This document shows positions 62,618-64,000 of a DNA stretch of 64,000 nt, one piece after another. Position numbers and translations under genes: made by a program. Each line of letters begins with the position of its first letter. The stretch's first letter is position 1. This stretch comes from Lutimonas halocynthiae. Lineage in GTDB: Bacteria; Bacteroidota; Bacteroidia; Flavobacteriales; Flavobacteriaceae. The notes beneath the pieces were generated by a model. That model was given only the letters and a program-made list of their open reading frames with translations. It did no database searches and was not told the DNA's origin. The DNA lies in assembly GCF_030409835.1 (NCBI RefSeq), contig NZ_JAUFQO010000002.1:124001-188000 (forward strand). Direction: 5' to 3'.

Positions 62618-63007
62618 ATGGAAAGTAAACTCATATTTGAAGAAGAAAGTTATAAGATTCTAGGCGTGTGTATCGCCGTCCATAAAAAGATGGGCTCGGG
62701 TTTTGAACAGGAAGTATATGAAGAGGTCTTGCAAAAAGAGTTTGTAAAACATGACATCCCCTTTGAAAAAAAGAAAAAGTTATCCCTTTATTATGAGGGA
62801 GATCCTTTACAAAAATATTTTATAGCTGATTTTGTGTGTTATGATGCGATCATCCTTGACGTCAGGTCAATGAATTTTATTCATAACAATAGCAAACAGC
62901 AGGTGGTTAATTATTTAAAGGCCACTAATTTTCAGCTGGGTTTCCTCATCAATTTTGGAGAACCGAGTTTAAAGTGGAAGCGGGTTATTCATACCGTTGA
63001 AGCTTGA
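62618..63007 (+). CDS. GxxExxY-family protein with altered catalytic motif
   Basis: 129 residues from the ATG at 62618. Family signature GSGFEQEVYEEVLQKEF (GxxExxY) and KATNFQLGFLINFGEPSLKWKR are clear. The usual nuclease-like core ADxxxx...vElK reads IADFVCYDAIILDVRSM here, with D-V-R where E-x-K is expected, so catalysis may be lost. It lies between gmd and the GDP-fucose synthase gene. Proteins of this family often occur in polysaccharide loci; their role is unknown. Confidence 0.85.
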   Translation: MESKLIFEEESYKILGVCIAVHKKMGSGFEQEVYEEVLQKEFVKHDIPFEKKKKLSLYYEGDPLQKYFIADFVCYDAIILDVRSMNFIHNNSKQQVVNYLKATNFQLGFLINFGEPSLKWKRVIHTVEA

Positions 63008-63058
63008 TCTGAAAGCCTATCCGTGTTATCTGCTTATTATTAGCGAAATTTAAAAAGA

Positions 63059-63994
63059 ATGAAAAAAGGCTTAAAAATTTATGTCGCCGGCCATAATGGT
63101 ATGGTAGGCTCAGCAGTATGGTGCGCTTTAGAAAAAGCCGGCTATACCAACCTGATCGGAAAAATAAGTACTGAACTTGACCTCCGTGACCAAAAAGCCG
63201 TACAGGCTTTTGTCGCCAAAGAAAAACCCCAAGCCATTATTGATGCAGCGGCCAAGGTTGGCGGTATCCTGGCAAACAGCCAGGACCAATACGGTTTTTT
63301 ACTTCAAAACCTACAGATACAGAACAACCTGATCCAGGCAGCTCATGAGCATGAGATTGCCAAATTCATCTTCCTGGGCAGTTCTTGCATTTATCCCAAA
63401 TTAGCTCCACAACCCCTTAAAGAAGAATACCTGTTGACTGGCCCTTTAGAGCCTACCAATGAGGGCTATGCTTTGGCCAAAATTGCAGGCATCAAACTAT
63501 GCCAGGCTATCAGGGAACAGCATCACAAAGACTTTGTCAGCCTGATGCCTACCAATTTATATGGTCCTAATGATAATTTTGACCTGCAATCATCGCATGT
63601 ATTACCGGCGATGATCAGAAAGTTTCATGAGGCCAAATTAAACAAACAGGCTCCTGTAAACCTTTGGGGCTCCGGCACACCAATGCGTGAATTTTTGCAC
63701 GTAGATGATATGGCTAAGGCCGTACTTTTTGCCTTGGAAAATAAATTACCCGAGCATTTGTATAATGTAGGTACAGGTACTGATGTAACCATCAAACGAC
63801 TGGCTGAGACCATTCAAAAAATTGTTGGTCATGAGGGTAAAATTCAGTGGGATAGTACAAAACCTGACGGAACGCCAAGGAAATTGTTGGATGTTACTAA
63901 GTTGAATGAGTTAGGCTGGAAGGCTGAAATTGGGTTGGAAGAAGGCGTCCTAATGACTTATAACTGGTTCCCTAAGAATAATCTAGGAATCTAA
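63059..63994 (+). CDS. fcl: GDP-L-fucose synthase
   Basis: 311 residues. NADPH site GHNGMVGSAV near the N-terminus, the catalytic GSSCIYPK (Ser, Cys) with YALAK (Tyr, Lys), then the conserved PTNLYGPNDNFDLQSSHVLPAMIRKFHEA and WGSGTPMREFLHVDD. It converts GDP-4-keto-6-deoxymannose to GDP-L-fucose, completing the Gmd pathway. Its stop codon is six bases from the window end. Confidence 0.97.
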   Translation: MKKGLKIYVAGHNGMVGSAVWCALEKAGYTNLIGKISTELDLRDQKAVQAFVAKEKPQAIIDAAAKVGGILANSQDQYGFLLQNLQIQNNLIQAAHEHEIAKFIFLGSSCIYPKLAPQPLKEEYLLTGPLEPTNEGYALAKIAGIKLCQAIREQHHKDFVSLMPTNLYGPNDNFDLQSSHVLPAMIRKFHEAKLNKQAPVNLWGSGTPMREFLHVDDMAKAVLFALENKLPEHLYNVGTGTDVTIKRLAETIQKIVGHEGKIQWDSTKPDGTPRKLLDVTKLNELGWKAEIGLEEGVLMTYNWFPKNNLGI

Positions 63995-64000
63995 ATAATT

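Noticed and set aside
1-64000. tRNA, rRNA, CRISPR arrays, transposases or phage genes
   Set aside because: I looked for cloverleaf T-loop sequence, regular spacer repeats and transposase motifs on both strands and saw none.

Overview
This is an AT-rich chromosomal segment from a member of the Bacteroidetes, most likely a marine flavobacterium (family Flavobacteriaceae). The reasons are a SusC/SusD pair inside an alginate utilisation locus, promoters of the TTTG/TAnnTTTG type rather than sigma70-type boxes, few Shine-Dalgarno sequences, many short Bacteroidetes-type lipoprotein signals, and flavobacterial housekeeping genes. No rRNA, tRNA, CRISPR array, transposase or phage gene was seen.

Layout. 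Bases 1-17000 are mostly core genes: the 3' end of a BrnQ-like transporter, an aminopeptidase P, a large sortilin-fold repeat protein, a TPM-domain protein, der, pyrF, tpiA, prmA, clpS and a three-gene acyl-CoA (probably propionyl-CoA) carboxylase operon. Bases 17000-30700 are accessory: an HTH regulator, an AGE-family sugar epimerase, an SRPBCC protein, a PQQ-type propeller protein, an oxidoreductase, YceI, a Crp-type regulator, a GH9 glycanase and a DUF418 membrane protein. In the gaps of this part lies the most unusual feature: a tandem array of five 114-bp units (20725-21250), each carrying a minus-strand ORF of 22-24 codons for a cationic peptide, with two diverged relatives at 26221-26432.

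Bases 30841-53775 form one long plus-strand alginate locus. Two PL7 lyases (one secreted, one lipoprotein) and a PKD lipoprotein should work at the cell surface with SusC/SusD. Two PL6 lyases and a PL17 oligoalginate lyase reduce the products to monomers. KdgF linearises the unsaturated uronate. An MFS carrier, an SDR-type DEH reductase, KdgK and KDPG aldolase take it to pyruvate and glyceraldehyde-3-phosphate. A PPi-type phosphofructokinase probably serves gluconeogenesis from that triose. A FadR-type GntR regulator is encoded in the middle, and its likely operators (TTGGTnnACCAA palindromes spaced exactly 13 bp) overlap the -7 boxes of the PL6-PL17-kdgF and susC-susD-PL7 operons. An NRAMP-fold transporter without the metal-binding motifs lies between the aldolase and the second PL6 gene.

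Bases 53758-64000 hold a PIN toxin-antitoxin pair, an HD hydrolase, MscL, a lipoprotein, a Kelch-type membrane protein, a PAS-LuxR regulator, a noncoding stretch with an inverted-repeat-bounded element and ATACCCT-N3-AGGGTAT palindromes, an outer-membrane protein, and the start of a surface-polysaccharide region (a 30-residue membrane peptide, gmd, a GxxExxY protein and GDP-fucose synthase).
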